18,113 bases of DNA from an uncultured Verrucomicrobiales bacterium. Its GTDB lineage: Bacteria > Verrucomicrobiota > Verrucomicrobiae > Limisphaerales > CANJSG01. Positions 1 to 6,575 of the stretch are shown here, one piece after another. The notes under the pieces are model-generated. The model ran no database searches. It was not told the DNA's origin and worked only from the letters and a program-made list of their open reading frames with translations. Within the stretch, counting starts at the first letter, position 1. Every line of letters starts with the position of its first letter. The stretch spans positions 1 to 18,113 of the forward strand of contig CAMLMI010000055.1 of the NCBI GenBank assembly GCA_946480965.1, written 5' to 3'. The position numbers and the translations under genes were made by a program.

Positions 1-1
1 C

Positions 2-454
2 ACCGAGGAGGTGCAGCGCCGTTTCCGCACCGCCATCGTCAAGCGCTTCAGCGAGGAGAAGGCCCCGGAGCACTTCCGCTTCTTCGACACCATCTGCGGC
101 GCGACCCAGGACCGGCAGGACGCGCTGGAAAAGCTGCTGAAGGAGCCGATGGACCTGCTCATCGTCGTCGGAGGCTACAACTCGTCCAACACCTCGCACC
201 TCGCCGAGATGGGCGAGGCGGTGCTGCCGACCTACTTCATCAAGAACGCGGCCATGATGGAATCCGGCCAGTTGATCCGGCACTACAACCAGCACATCAA
301 GCAGGAGGTCGAGACCCGCGACTGGTTGCCTGCGGGCGAGATCACCGTCGGCATCACCGCCGGGGCCTCCTGCCCGAACAACCTGATCGAGGATACCATC
401 CGCCGGATCTTCGAGCTGAAGGGCGTGGACGTGGCCGGGCTGCTCGGGCACTGA
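2..454 (+). CDS. ispH: 4-hydroxy-3-methylbut-2-enyl diphosphate reductase, C-terminal part (5' end outside window)
   Basis: This is the last 150 codons of IspH (LytB), the iron-sulfur enzyme that makes IPP and DMAPP in the final step of the MEP isoprenoid pathway. The reading frame is open from base 2, so the gene starts upstream of the window. The segment DTICGATQDRQ carries the C-terminal one of the three family cysteines that hold the Fe-S cluster. It is followed by the substrate-binding stretch VGGYNSSNTSHL and by GITAGASCPNNLIED near the end. The form VGGYNSSNTSHL followed by a long stretch before DWLPAGEITVGITAGAS resembles the longer cyanobacterial/plant type of IspH more than the E. 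coli type (from memory of the family). The stop lies 13 bases before the next gene, so the two are probably co-transcribed. Confidence 0.95.
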   Translation, partial: TEEVQRRFRTAIVKRFSEEKAPEHFRFFDTICGATQDRQDALEKLLKEPMDLLIVVGGYNSSNTSHLAEMGEAVLPTYFIKNAAMMESGQLIRHYNQHIKQEVETRDWLPAGEITVGITAGASCPNNLIEDTIRRIFELKGVDVAGLLGH

Positions 455-467
455 CCGATCCATTCCC

Positions 468-1619
468 ATGCCCTGCAGCCGGAAGGAACTGGAGGCGCGC
501 GAGCGCCAGATCTTGGCGCCCTACGCCCAGTTCAGCGCCGACACCCGCGGCCGCAAGGTCAAGGAGGCGCCGCCCGAGTGGCGCACCCAGTATCAGCGTG
601 ATCGCGACCGGGTGATCCACTCCAAGGCCTTCCGTCGGCTCGAATACAAGACCCAGGTCTTCCTCAACGGTTCCGGCGACCATCTCCGCACCCGCCTCAC
701 CCACACGATGGAGGTGGCGGCCATCACCCGGAACATCGCCCGGGCGCTGCGCTTGAACGAGGACCTTGCCGAGACCATCGCGCTGGCGCACGACCTCGGC
801 CATTCGCCCTTCGGCCACAAGGGCGAACAGGTGCTGGACCGCATGATGCGCAAGCACGGCGGCTTCGAGCACAACCGGCAGTCGCTCCGCGTCGTGGAGG
901 TGCTGGAGCAGAAGTATCCCGGCTTTCCCGGACTCAATCTTTCCTGGGAAGTCCGCGAAGGCTTGGCCAAGCACCAGACCGCCTACGACAAGCCGGAGAA
1001 GACGCTCGGCTTCGAGGCCCAGTCTTCCTCGTTGGAGGCGCAGGTCGCTAACTTGGCCGACGAGATCACCTACTACAGCCACGACTTGGACGACGGGCTG
1101 GAGTCGGGGCTGCTTTCCGAGAAGCAACTGAACAAGCACGTCGAGCTCTGGCGTTCCGCGACCAAAGAAGTGAAGCGCACCCACGGCAAGCTGCCCGACG
1201 AGTGCCGCCGCTACTTCATCATCCGCTGCCTGATCGATGGCCACGTGCGGGACGTGGTCCACACCACGGAAGCGGCCATCGCCAAGTCCGGCGTTGATTC
1301 CGCCGACGCGGTTCGCCGCCAGCCCAAGCCGCTGGTCCGCTACAGCCCCGAGCGGCGTCGGCAGAATCTGGAGCTGAGAAAATTCCTCTACCAGAACCTC
1401 TACTACAACCCGGTCGTCCACGAACCCAACGTGCGGGCCATCCGGATGCTGGAGGAGCTCTTCAAATACTACCTCGATCATCCCGAGGAGATGGGGGCCC
1501 AGACCCGCAAGCGGGTGCGCGGCGAAGGGCTGCACCGGGCGGTCTGCGACTACCTCGCCGGCATGACCGACCGCTACGCGATCCAGGACTACTACCGGCT
1601 CTTCGGCGTGCGGATCTGA
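468..1619 (+). CDS. dgt: Deoxyguanosinetriphosphate triphosphohydrolase-like HD protein (dGTPase)
   Basis: This is a 383-residue HD-superfamily hydrolase of the dGTPase group, which splits dNTPs into deoxynucleoside and triphosphate and so shapes the dNTP pool. The metal-binding residues are visible: H79 in RLTHTMEV, H108-D109 in ALAHDLGHSPFGH, and a downstream acidic ligand region ADEITYYSHDLDD near 197-209. The N-terminal YQRDRDRVIHSKAFRRLEYKTQV is also typical. The length suits the shorter dGTPase-like subfamily rather than E. coli Dgt (about 500 residues). The ATG at 468 follows the ispH stop by 13 bases with no obvious Shine-Dalgarno sequence. The protein ends in YRLFGVRI. In-vivo substrate preference cannot be read from sequence; many homologues act on several dNTPs. 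Confidence 0.93.
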   Translation: MPCSRKELEARERQILAPYAQFSADTRGRKVKEAPPEWRTQYQRDRDRVIHSKAFRRLEYKTQVFLNGSGDHLRTRLTHTMEVAAITRNIARALRLNEDLAETIALAHDLGHSPFGHKGEQVLDRMMRKHGGFEHNRQSLRVVEVLEQKYPGFPGLNLSWEVREGLAKHQTAYDKPEKTLGFEAQSSSLEAQVANLADEITYYSHDLDDGLESGLLSEKQLNKHVELWRSATKEVKRTHGKLPDECRRYFIIRCLIDGHVRDVVHTTEAAIAKSGVDSADAVRRQPKPLVRYSPERRRQNLELRKFLYQNLYYNPVVHEPNVRAIRMLEELFKYYLDHPEEMGAQTRKRVRGEGLHRAVCDYLAGMTDRYAIQDYYRLFGVRI

Positions 1620-1624
1620 GGAGC

Positions 1625-1728
1625 CAACCCACCCCTGACCCCTCCGAGGAGGGGATGAGGCAGAACGATATTCGGCTACCGGACGCGCGTCTCCGGTTCC
1701 CCTCCTCGGAGGGGTTTGGGGTGGGTTG
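1625..1728. repeat. Large inverted repeat with 30-base arms (REP/BIME-like)
   Basis: The left arm (1625-1654) and right arm (1699-1728) are reverse complements at 28 of 30 bases, the two differences lying together in the middle of the arm. Each arm carries its own palindrome with a CCCCTCC/GGAGGGG core, so the element can fold as one long hairpin or as two small ones. The 44-base centre holds a further stem, ACCGGA/TCCGGT. It fills most of the 307-base gap between the dGTPase stop and the next gene. The rest of the gap (1729-1926) shows no recognisable gene or site. There is no T-run, so a simple intrinsic terminator is unlikely, but transcript-end protection or transcription attenuation is possible. 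Confidence 0.85.
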
Positions 1729-1926
1729 TTTCTCAAGACGAGAAGGCTGCAATCGGGCAATCCTCCCGATTTCCAAGCCCCTCCTGACGCTCTGCACGAC
1801 TTTCCCAGTGCCGTCGCGCAACAATTCCGGCGTGCGCCCAAGTTTCCGGTTGAAGGGCGGGGGACGAGGTCTAACTTGGGACGCGTGGGTGGGGCCGATT
1901 CCATTCCGGAGCTGACCTGGCTTCTG

Positions 1927-2646
1927 ATGCTGATCCCGCTGGGGATGAGCATCGGGATGGGTTGCCTCATTGTCCTCTTCGTCGTCCGCGCCGTGCAGGA
2001 CCGGCTCAAGTTCACCCGCCGCACCACCGAGCGACGTCTTCGACCCCGGGGTTCCAAATCCATGCGCTCCGTGCTCTTCGAGCGGCCCGGCCGCTGGTTG
2101 GCCGTGCGCTCCGCCTCGTCGAAAAACGTGCAGGCGGCGCTGGGCTTGGCCGATGGCCTGCCGTGCTCCTGGGACGAAGGACTGGCCGAAGCCTGCGAGA
2201 AAAAGCTCTTCATTTCCCCGCCGGTCGATGGCTGGGTGCTGGTGGTGGGTTCCAGCCTTCCCGATCCGGAGGACGATCCCGACGAGTCGTTCCACTTCCT
2301 GCGCCGGATCAGCCAGGAACTCGGCCATGTCCAATACTTCGGCGTGAACCGGGTGCTGAACCATCACGCCTGGGCCATCGTGGATTCCGGCGAGATCTTC
2401 CGCGCGTTTGCCTGGGCCGACGAGGTCCTCTGGAACCAGGGCATCATGACCGCCGCCGAGCGGGAGCTGAAGATGACCTGTCCCGGCTACGGCATGGTCT
2501 CCGAACGCGGGACCGAGGGCTACGTCCACAACTGCGAGCGCATCACCCGCCTCGCGGCGGAATGGAGCGTCGATCCCGCCTTGGTCGCGGAAGAAGTGGC
2601 GGACGGGGAACCGGGGATCGTGGGCCACGCCCAACGTCGGCGTTGA
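1927..2646 (+). CDS. Conserved-looking membrane-anchored protein of unknown function
   Basis: I do not recognise a named family. From the ATG at 1927 the product is 239 residues. An N-terminal hydrophobic helix (about residues 1-20, MLIPLGMSIGMGCLIVLF) is followed by a basic stretch (RRTTERRLRPRG), suggesting a cytoplasmic domain anchored to the inner membrane. The soluble part looks well folded and codon-constrained: DGWVLVVGSSLPDP, ISQELGHVQYFGVNRVLNHHAWAIV and FAWADEVLWNQGIMTAAE are rich in aromatic residues and histidines, as in a conserved domain. The start is uncertain. A GTG at 1885, or a TTG at 1876 preceded at good spacing by GAGG, would lengthen the hydrophobic segment. The frame is open further upstream, but that part looks non-coding and runs into the inverted repeat. 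The stop lies 15 bases from the stop of the convergent HDOD gene. Confidence 0.75.
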   Translation: MLIPLGMSIGMGCLIVLFVVRAVQDRLKFTRRTTERRLRPRGSKSMRSVLFERPGRWLAVRSASSKNVQAALGLADGLPCSWDEGLAEACEKKLFISPPVDGWVLVVGSSLPDPEDDPDESFHFLRRISQELGHVQYFGVNRVLNHHAWAIVDSGEIFRAFAWADEVLWNQGIMTAAERELKMTCPGYGMVSERGTEGYVHNCERITRLAAEWSVDPALVAEEVADGEPGIVGHAQRRR

Positions 2647-2661
2647 GCCGTTGCGGGCCGT

Positions 2662-3507
2662 TCAAACCGTCAGCTTCAGCAGGCTGTCCGCCTTGGTCAG
2701 TCCACGGTCGAAGCGTTTGAAGATCGACGACCAGTTCGACGGCACCAGCCCCAGCGACTTCGCCGCCGCCGAGTTGCTGCCGACGAGTTCGGCTTCCGAC
2801 GGTTTTCCTTCCACCTTCCAGTGGGCGACGAGATTGCCGAGGTTCACGCACGCGGCCAATCGTTCGAATGGACCGGCCGCGACCGGGGCTCCGTGATGGT
2901 TCAGCACCGCGACAATGATCTGGGGGGGCAGTTTCCAGCGGGACAACAGACGAGCGCCGAGGGCCGCGTGGTTCTTGCCGAACAGGGCCGCCTCGCGGTC
3001 CGCCAGTTCCCGCCCCGAGCTGCCGGCCCGCGTCAGGATCGAATACCGGGCGGTGTCGGCCGAGGCGAAGATGAGCTTGCCGATGTCGTGCAGCAGCCCG
3101 GTGGTGAAGGCCACGGGGCTTTCCTCGGCGCATTCGTCGGCCAGCGCGGACGAAGCCACGGCCGTGAGGACGGAATGGAGCCAGAGCGCGCCGACGTCGA
3201 AGGCGCCGGTGCTCTTCGCCATCGACATGGACCGGGTGCCGACCACGGAGACGACGACGCAATAGATCTCGTAGAATCCCAGCCGGTTGACGGCCTCGAA
3301 GACATCGGTGGGAAGCCGTCCGCCGAAGGCCGCGCTGCCGCAGCGCTTCAAAACCTCGGCGGTCAACGAAGGATCATGGCTGATCAACTGGACGACCCGG
3401 TCGATGTCCCGGTCCGGATCATTGAATAGCCCCAGCAGCTCGACCGCGACCGTGGGCGCTGGGGGCAAGTTCGGCACCTTCTCGATCAGCTCATCCAGCA
3501 CGTCCAT
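2662..3507 (-). CDS. HDOD-domain signalling protein
   Basis: This is a 281-residue single-domain protein of the HDOD family, which are HD-related, usually non-catalytic regulators found in bacterial signalling. The typical opening is present: ELIEKVPNLPPAPTVAVELL, then a short segment with LISHDPSLTAEVLKRCGSAAFG, then EAVNRLGFYEIYCVVVSV. Unusually for many HDOD proteins, the helix around residues 138-145 reads LLHDIGKLI, retaining an HD doublet (H140-D141). The C-terminal third has GARLLSRWKLPPQIIVAVLNHH. The ATG at 3507 is preceded by GGGA at short spacing; a TTG 12 codons upstream would only add a low-complexity leader. It lies 123 bases downstream of pyrD on the same strand. No receiver, GGDEF or kinase domain is fused to it, so its signalling partner is unknown. 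Confidence 0.88.
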   Translation of the reverse strand: MDVLDELIEKVPNLPPAPTVAVELLGLFNDPDRDIDRVVQLISHDPSLTAEVLKRCGSAAFGGRLPTDVFEAVNRLGFYEIYCVVVSVVGTRSMSMAKSTGAFDVGALWLHSVLTAVASSALADECAEESPVAFTTGLLHDIGKLIFASADTARYSILTRAGSSGRELADREAALFGKNHAALGARLLSRWKLPPQIIVAVLNHHGAPVAAGPFERLAACVNLGNLVAHWKVEGKPSEAELVGSNSAAAKSLGLVPSNWSSIFKRFDRGLTKADSLLKLTV

Positions 3508-3534
3508 GATGTTCCCGTTCGTTGCGTTCGATCC

Positions 3535-3601
3535 AAAAAACAAGCCCGCGCATCTCTATGATCACGGACAATGGTTTCTTCGACAGAAGCGAACCGGGCT
3601 T
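3535..3601 (-). terminator. Possible intrinsic terminator after pyrD (weak)
   Basis: Read on the minus strand, AAGCCCG (3601-3595) pairs with CGGGCTT (3548-3542), followed at once by GTTTTTT (3541-3535). The position, 30 bases after the pyrD stop, and the T-run suit a rho-independent terminator. The loop of about 46 bases is far longer than usual, so this is only a weak call. If real, the HDOD gene would need its own promoter in the remaining 27 bases, or would depend on read-through. Confidence 0.3.
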
Positions 3602-3630
3602 AACACCGCACACCGGGAAAAACGCCGAAA

Positions 3631-4728
3631 TCAGGCCGAAACACCAACGACTTCGGCCAACGACCTTGCGCCGGACTGCGCGAGGCGCTGCCGGAGTCCG
3701 TCCACCACGGCGCGGGCAATGCCGGGACCTTCATAGACCAGGCCGGTGTAGATCTGGACGAGCGACGCCCCGGCCGTGATTTTCTCCCAGGCGTCGCGCG
3801 CGGTGAAGATCCCCCCGACGCCGATGATCGGAACCGAACCCTTGGTCTGGCGAAAAAGGTGGCGAATGACCTCGGTGCTGCGGGCGCGGAGCGGGGAACC
3901 GCTGAGGCCGCCGGTCTCGGCGTAGATGCGGTCCCGGCGCGGATCGCCGGTCGCCGGCCGCGCGATGGTCGTGTTGGTGGCGACGATGCCGGCGAGGCCA
4001 CGCGGGGTGACGAGTTCCAGAATCTCGTCCAAAGCCGGGAAGGTCAGGTCCGGGGCGACCTTCACGAGGATCGGACGCTTCGGGCCGAGGGCGTTGGCCG
4101 CTTGCAGCGCCGCGAGGATCTCGTCCAAAGCGGCCTTGTCCTGGAGCTGGCGCAGGTTCGGCGTGTTGGGGGAGCTGACGTTGACCACGAAGAAATCGGC
4201 CAGATCGCGCAGGGCGCGGAAGCTGGCGGCATAGTCGTCGGCCGATTGCTCCAACGGTGTGATCTTGGATTTGCCGAGATTGATCCCGACCGGGTGATTG
4301 GGCCAAAGCCCGGCGCGCTTCCATCCGGCCAGGGCGACGGCCATCGCTTCGGCCCCGCCGTTGTTGAAGCCCATGCGGTTGATCAGCGCCTCGTCCGGCA
4401 CGACGCGGAACATCCGGGGCGTGGGGTTTCCCGGCTGCGCGTGCCAGGTCACGCCGCCCACTTCGCAGAAGCCGAAGCCGAGCTTTTCCCAGATCGGCAG
4501 CGCCGCCGCCCGCTTGTCCATGCCGGCCGCCAAGCCGACGGGGTTGGGGAACTCGAGCCCGAAGAGCTTCATCGGCAGCGGTTCGGGCTGGAACAGGGCG
4601 GAGAAGGAATCGGGGGCCAGGTCCGCTTGGGCCAAAGCGCCCAGAGCGCCAAGGGTGAAATTGTGGATCTCCTCCGAGTCGCGGCGGAAGAGGAACGGGC
4701 GGACCAACGAGCGATACAGCGCAGGCAT
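3631..4728 (-). CDS. pyrD: Dihydroorotate dehydrogenase, class 2 (quinone-dependent)
   Basis: This is a 365-residue class 2 dihydroorotate dehydrogenase, the FMN enzyme that oxidises dihydroorotate to orotate in pyrimidine synthesis and passes electrons to membrane quinones. The N-terminal helical segment YRSLVRPFLFRRDSEEIHNFTL (split here: YRSLVRPFLF, then RRDSEEIHNFTL) is the class 2 membrane-association extension. FMN and substrate motifs follow: NPVGLAAGMDKRA (62-74), NRMGFNNGG (117-125), NVSSPNTPNLR (183-193) with the class 2 catalytic serine at 185/186, and IIGVGGIFTARDAWEKI with QIYTGLVYEGP near the end. The chosen ATG at 4728 gives the normal class 2 start; a TTG six codons upstream is possible. 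An anchored hypothetical protein precedes it by 43 bases, probably in one transcript. Confidence 0.96.
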   Translation of the reverse strand: MPALYRSLVRPFLFRRDSEEIHNFTLGALGALAQADLAPDSFSALFQPEPLPMKLFGLEFPNPVGLAAGMDKRAAALPIWEKLGFGFCEVGGVTWHAQPGNPTPRMFRVVPDEALINRMGFNNGGAEAMAVALAGWKRAGLWPNHPVGINLGKSKITPLEQSADDYAASFRALRDLADFFVVNVSSPNTPNLRQLQDKAALDEILAALQAANALGPKRPILVKVAPDLTFPALDEILELVTPRGLAGIVATNTTIARPATGDPRRDRIYAETGGLSGSPLRARSTEVIRHLFRQTKGSVPIIGVGGIFTARDAWEKITAGASLVQIYTGLVYEGPGIARAVVDGLRQRLAQSGARSLAEVVGVSA

Positions 4729-4771
4729 CGCTTCGAGCCTGCCCAAGTTCCAGCCCGCGCCGCAAGCCGGG

Positions 4772-5416
4772 TCAGGGGATCGCGCCGGTCATCTTCAGGT
4801 ATTCGTTGACCGGTTCCTCCCACTTCGCCGGGTCGTCGCCATAGTCCATGCGGAGATAGGCTTGGAGCACCTGGCGGGCACGAGCGTGGTAGGTGTGGTT
4901 CGGGATCTTCATCATCTCCACATAGACGGGGAGCTTGAGGGCGTTCCCCCGGGTGACGAACTCGTTGAAGATCACGTCGAAGACGTTGGTGGGCGTGGTG
5001 GGGTCGAGCAGGATCTTTTTGACCGGCGTGTAGTTCGTGTCGTCGAGCATCACGGTCATCTGGCGGGCGTATTCCAGCTTGGCCTCCATCGGCAGTCCGG
5101 GCATGAGCGCGGCCATCTGCTCCACCTTGTTCTCGTCCGACGGATTGTCCGAGGTGACGATCGAGTCGAGCTTCTCCAGCCAGGGCGGATAGGGGGCCGG
5201 CTTGTTTGGATCGTAGTCCTGGTCCGCGAAATCGGCCGGGTATTGCGGGCGCGGGGCGGGAGCGGGTGCGGCGGCGTTCGTCCCGGTCACCGCTTCAGGA
5301 GGGGCGACGGGTTGGGCCACGGGTTCCGGCTGGCGGCTTTTCCACAGCAGAAAACCACCGATCACGAGCAGCAGACCGACGACTAGGGCGGCGAAAACAC
5401 GGCCGTTCGACTTCAT
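4772..5416 (-). CDS. Membrane-anchored hypothetical protein with proline/alanine-rich linker
   Basis: This 214-residue protein is not recognised by family. Residues 1-6 are short and basic, followed by one hydrophobic helix (about 7-25, VFAALVVGLLLVIGGFLLW) without a clear cleavage site, so it is likely an inner-membrane anchor with the rest in the periplasm. Residues about 27-60 are a Pro/Ala-rich linker (QPEPVAQPVAPPEAV, APAPAPRPQ). The remaining 150 residues look helical, with repeated amphipathic segments such as EYARQMTVMLDDTNY, VFDVIFNEFVTRGN and ARARQVLQAYLRMDY, which could be a HEAT- or TPR-like solenoid. It ends in EYLKMTGAIP. The ATG at 5416 coincides with the end of a plausible promoter. 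The frame stays open far upstream, but that part is antisense to the BASS transporter and was not counted. Confidence 0.8.
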   Translation of the reverse strand: MKSNGRVFAALVVGLLLVIGGFLLWKSRQPEPVAQPVAPPEAVTGTNAAAPAPAPRPQYPADFADQDYDPNKPAPYPPWLEKLDSIVTSDNPSDENKVEQMAALMPGLPMEAKLEYARQMTVMLDDTNYTPVKKILLDPTTPTNVFDVIFNEFVTRGNALKLPVYVEMMKIPNHTYHARARQVLQAYLRMDYGDDPAKWEEPVNEYLKMTGAIP

Positions 5417-5423
5417 GCCGCAC

Positions 5424-5452
5424 TTGTTAAGCAGCCTCCGCCGGTTTGGCAA
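5424..5452 (-). promoter_or_regulatory. Candidate sigma70-type promoter giving a near-leaderless transcript
   Basis: On the minus strand, TTGCCA (5452-5447; 5 of 6 matches to TTGACA) is followed after exactly 17 bases by TAACAA (5429-5424; 3 of 6 matches to TATAAT). Transcription would then start around 5417-5418, one or two bases before the ATG at 5416. This fits the absence of a Shine-Dalgarno sequence. It would serve the anchored hypothetical gene and pyrD. Confidence 0.4.
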
Positions 5453-5472
5453 TGCCCGGGCCCCCACCGGGG

Positions 5473-6351
5473 CTATCGTGGCTCCGGTCCTGCGGGGCCG
5501 CCGCCGGGGCGCAACCGCCACCAGGCCACGTGGAGCAAGCCCAGCAGGATGAAGAGCAGCCCGTTGGCCACCACCGCGCCGACGACGGGCGTGCGGGGAA
5601 AACTGTCCACGGCGACCAGCACCGCGAGCGCGATGTTCCGGTTGGCCGTGCCCAACGCGACCGCTTGGCGCGCGGCGCGGATTGGTCCCCCCGTCCACCA
5701 GCCCAAGGTGAAGGCGGCTTCGCCCAGCACCACCGCGACGAGCAATGCGGGCCAGCCCGTATCCAGGACCGTTCGCCATTCCAGCACGACGACGAACGCG
5801 AGCGAGAGCGCGCCGATGGTCTCGGAAAGCCGTTCCACGGGGCGGAGCGCCTTGCGGGTGAACTCCGGCCACCAGCGCCGCGCGGCAAGGCCGAGGGCCA
5901 AGGGCAGCGTGATCGAGGCCAGCAACACGCCGAGCACGCCCAGAAAGCGGAAGTTCAGCCCGCCCGCGTCGGGAACCAGCTTCAACGCCAGCCCGCAGAC
6001 CAGCGGCGTCAGCACGGCGGAAGCCACGGGAAACGCGGCGGTCAAGCCGGCGGCCAGCGCCAGATCGGCCCGGGCCATGCGCGCGAAGACCGGCACCACC
6101 GGCGCGAACGGCGCGGCCGCCAAGAGGACCAGCCCCACCGTCGATTCCATGCCCAATCCTGCGATCCGCCCGAACACCACGGCCAAGGCGGGCACGACGA
6201 GAAAGTTCACCGCCAGCAGCCGCCAGATCCGGCAGCGGCGGACGGCATCGACCACCGCAGGCCATTCCAGGCGCAGTCCCACGCAGAGCAGCAAGCCGCT
6301 GAGCGCGGCACCGGTCAGGAAGCGGACGAGAATGGCGGAATCGAACGGCAC
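5473..6351 (-). CDS. Bile acid:sodium symporter (BASS/SBF) family transporter
   Basis: This 292-residue, highly hydrophobic protein has about eight to ten predicted membrane helices spread over its length. It has the BASS/SBF-family layout: LLLCVGLRLEWPAV near the first helices, then LAAAPFAPVVPVFARMARADLALA in the middle, split by polar residues at a helix break. The family-type segment LGTANRNIALAV (around 233-244) contains the N-R-N triad seen in BASS and ACR3-like transporters. The substrate cannot be told; the family includes organic anion, pantothenate, 2-keto acid and arsenite carriers. Coding begins at a GTG (6351, MPFDSAILVRFL); the upstream open frame is a repeat-rich spacer. It diverges from the SSS symporter across 224 bases. 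Confidence 0.82.
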   Translation of the reverse strand: MPFDSAILVRFLTGAALSGLLLCVGLRLEWPAVVDAVRRCRIWRLLAVNFLVVPALAVVFGRIAGLGMESTVGLVLLAAAPFAPVVPVFARMARADLALAAGLTAAFPVASAVLTPLVCGLALKLVPDAGGLNFRFLGVLGVLLASITLPLALGLAARRWWPEFTRKALRPVERLSETIGALSLAFVVVLEWRTVLDTGWPALLVAVVLGEAAFTLGWWTGGPIRAARQAVALGTANRNIALAVLVAVDSFPRTPVVGAVVANGLLFILLGLLHVAWWRLRPGGGPAGPEPR

Positions 6352-6408
6352 GTTGGCCGCAGAGCGTGGTCGCGGCGTCCCTGCGCTGTCGAGCGGCAGC
6401 CGAGCCGT

Positions 6409-6430
6409 CGTGGCGCCGACGTCCCGTCGG
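6409..6430. repeat. Dispersed palindromic repeat, family shared with 12419-12515
   Basis: Within the 224-base spacer between the divergent BASS and SSS genes, GCGCCGACGTCCCGTCGG (6413-6430) recurs exactly, in inverted orientation, at 12495-12512. It contains the hairpin CCGACG-TCC-CGTCGG. Downstream, AGGCTTGCGCTAC and similar fragments also resemble pieces of the second copy, so the whole 6409-6500 stretch may be a decayed copy of one element. No convincing promoter was identified in the spacer. Confidence 0.65.
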
Positions 6431-6575
6431 GAAGCGCATCGCAGTCGGCGCGACGGCAACCGGGCAGGTTGCGACACGGCCAGCCGGAGGCTTGCGCTAC
6501 CCGCCGCCCCAGACGGGGGGCCGCACTGGGCTTGCACCGACGGGGGGATTTTGAGGCGATGGGCGCCGCTGAACG

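Noticed and set aside
1726..1926. TTG start at 1726 for the unknown membrane protein
   Set aside because: It lies inside the right arm of the inverted repeat, and the following 50 codons look non-coding.
354..2213. Long minus-strand open frame of about 600 codons over the dGTPase and repeat
   Set aside because: It is antisense to a clear HD-family enzyme. Its protein is an Arg/Val/Gly-rich composition typical of shadow frames in GC-rich DNA and has no recognisable domain.
5417..6439. Upstream in-frame extension of the anchored hypothetical gene (to 555 codons)
   Set aside because: The extension overlaps the BASS transporter in another frame on the same strand and reads as Arg-rich nonsense. 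A normal membrane-anchor N-terminus begins at the ATG at 5416.
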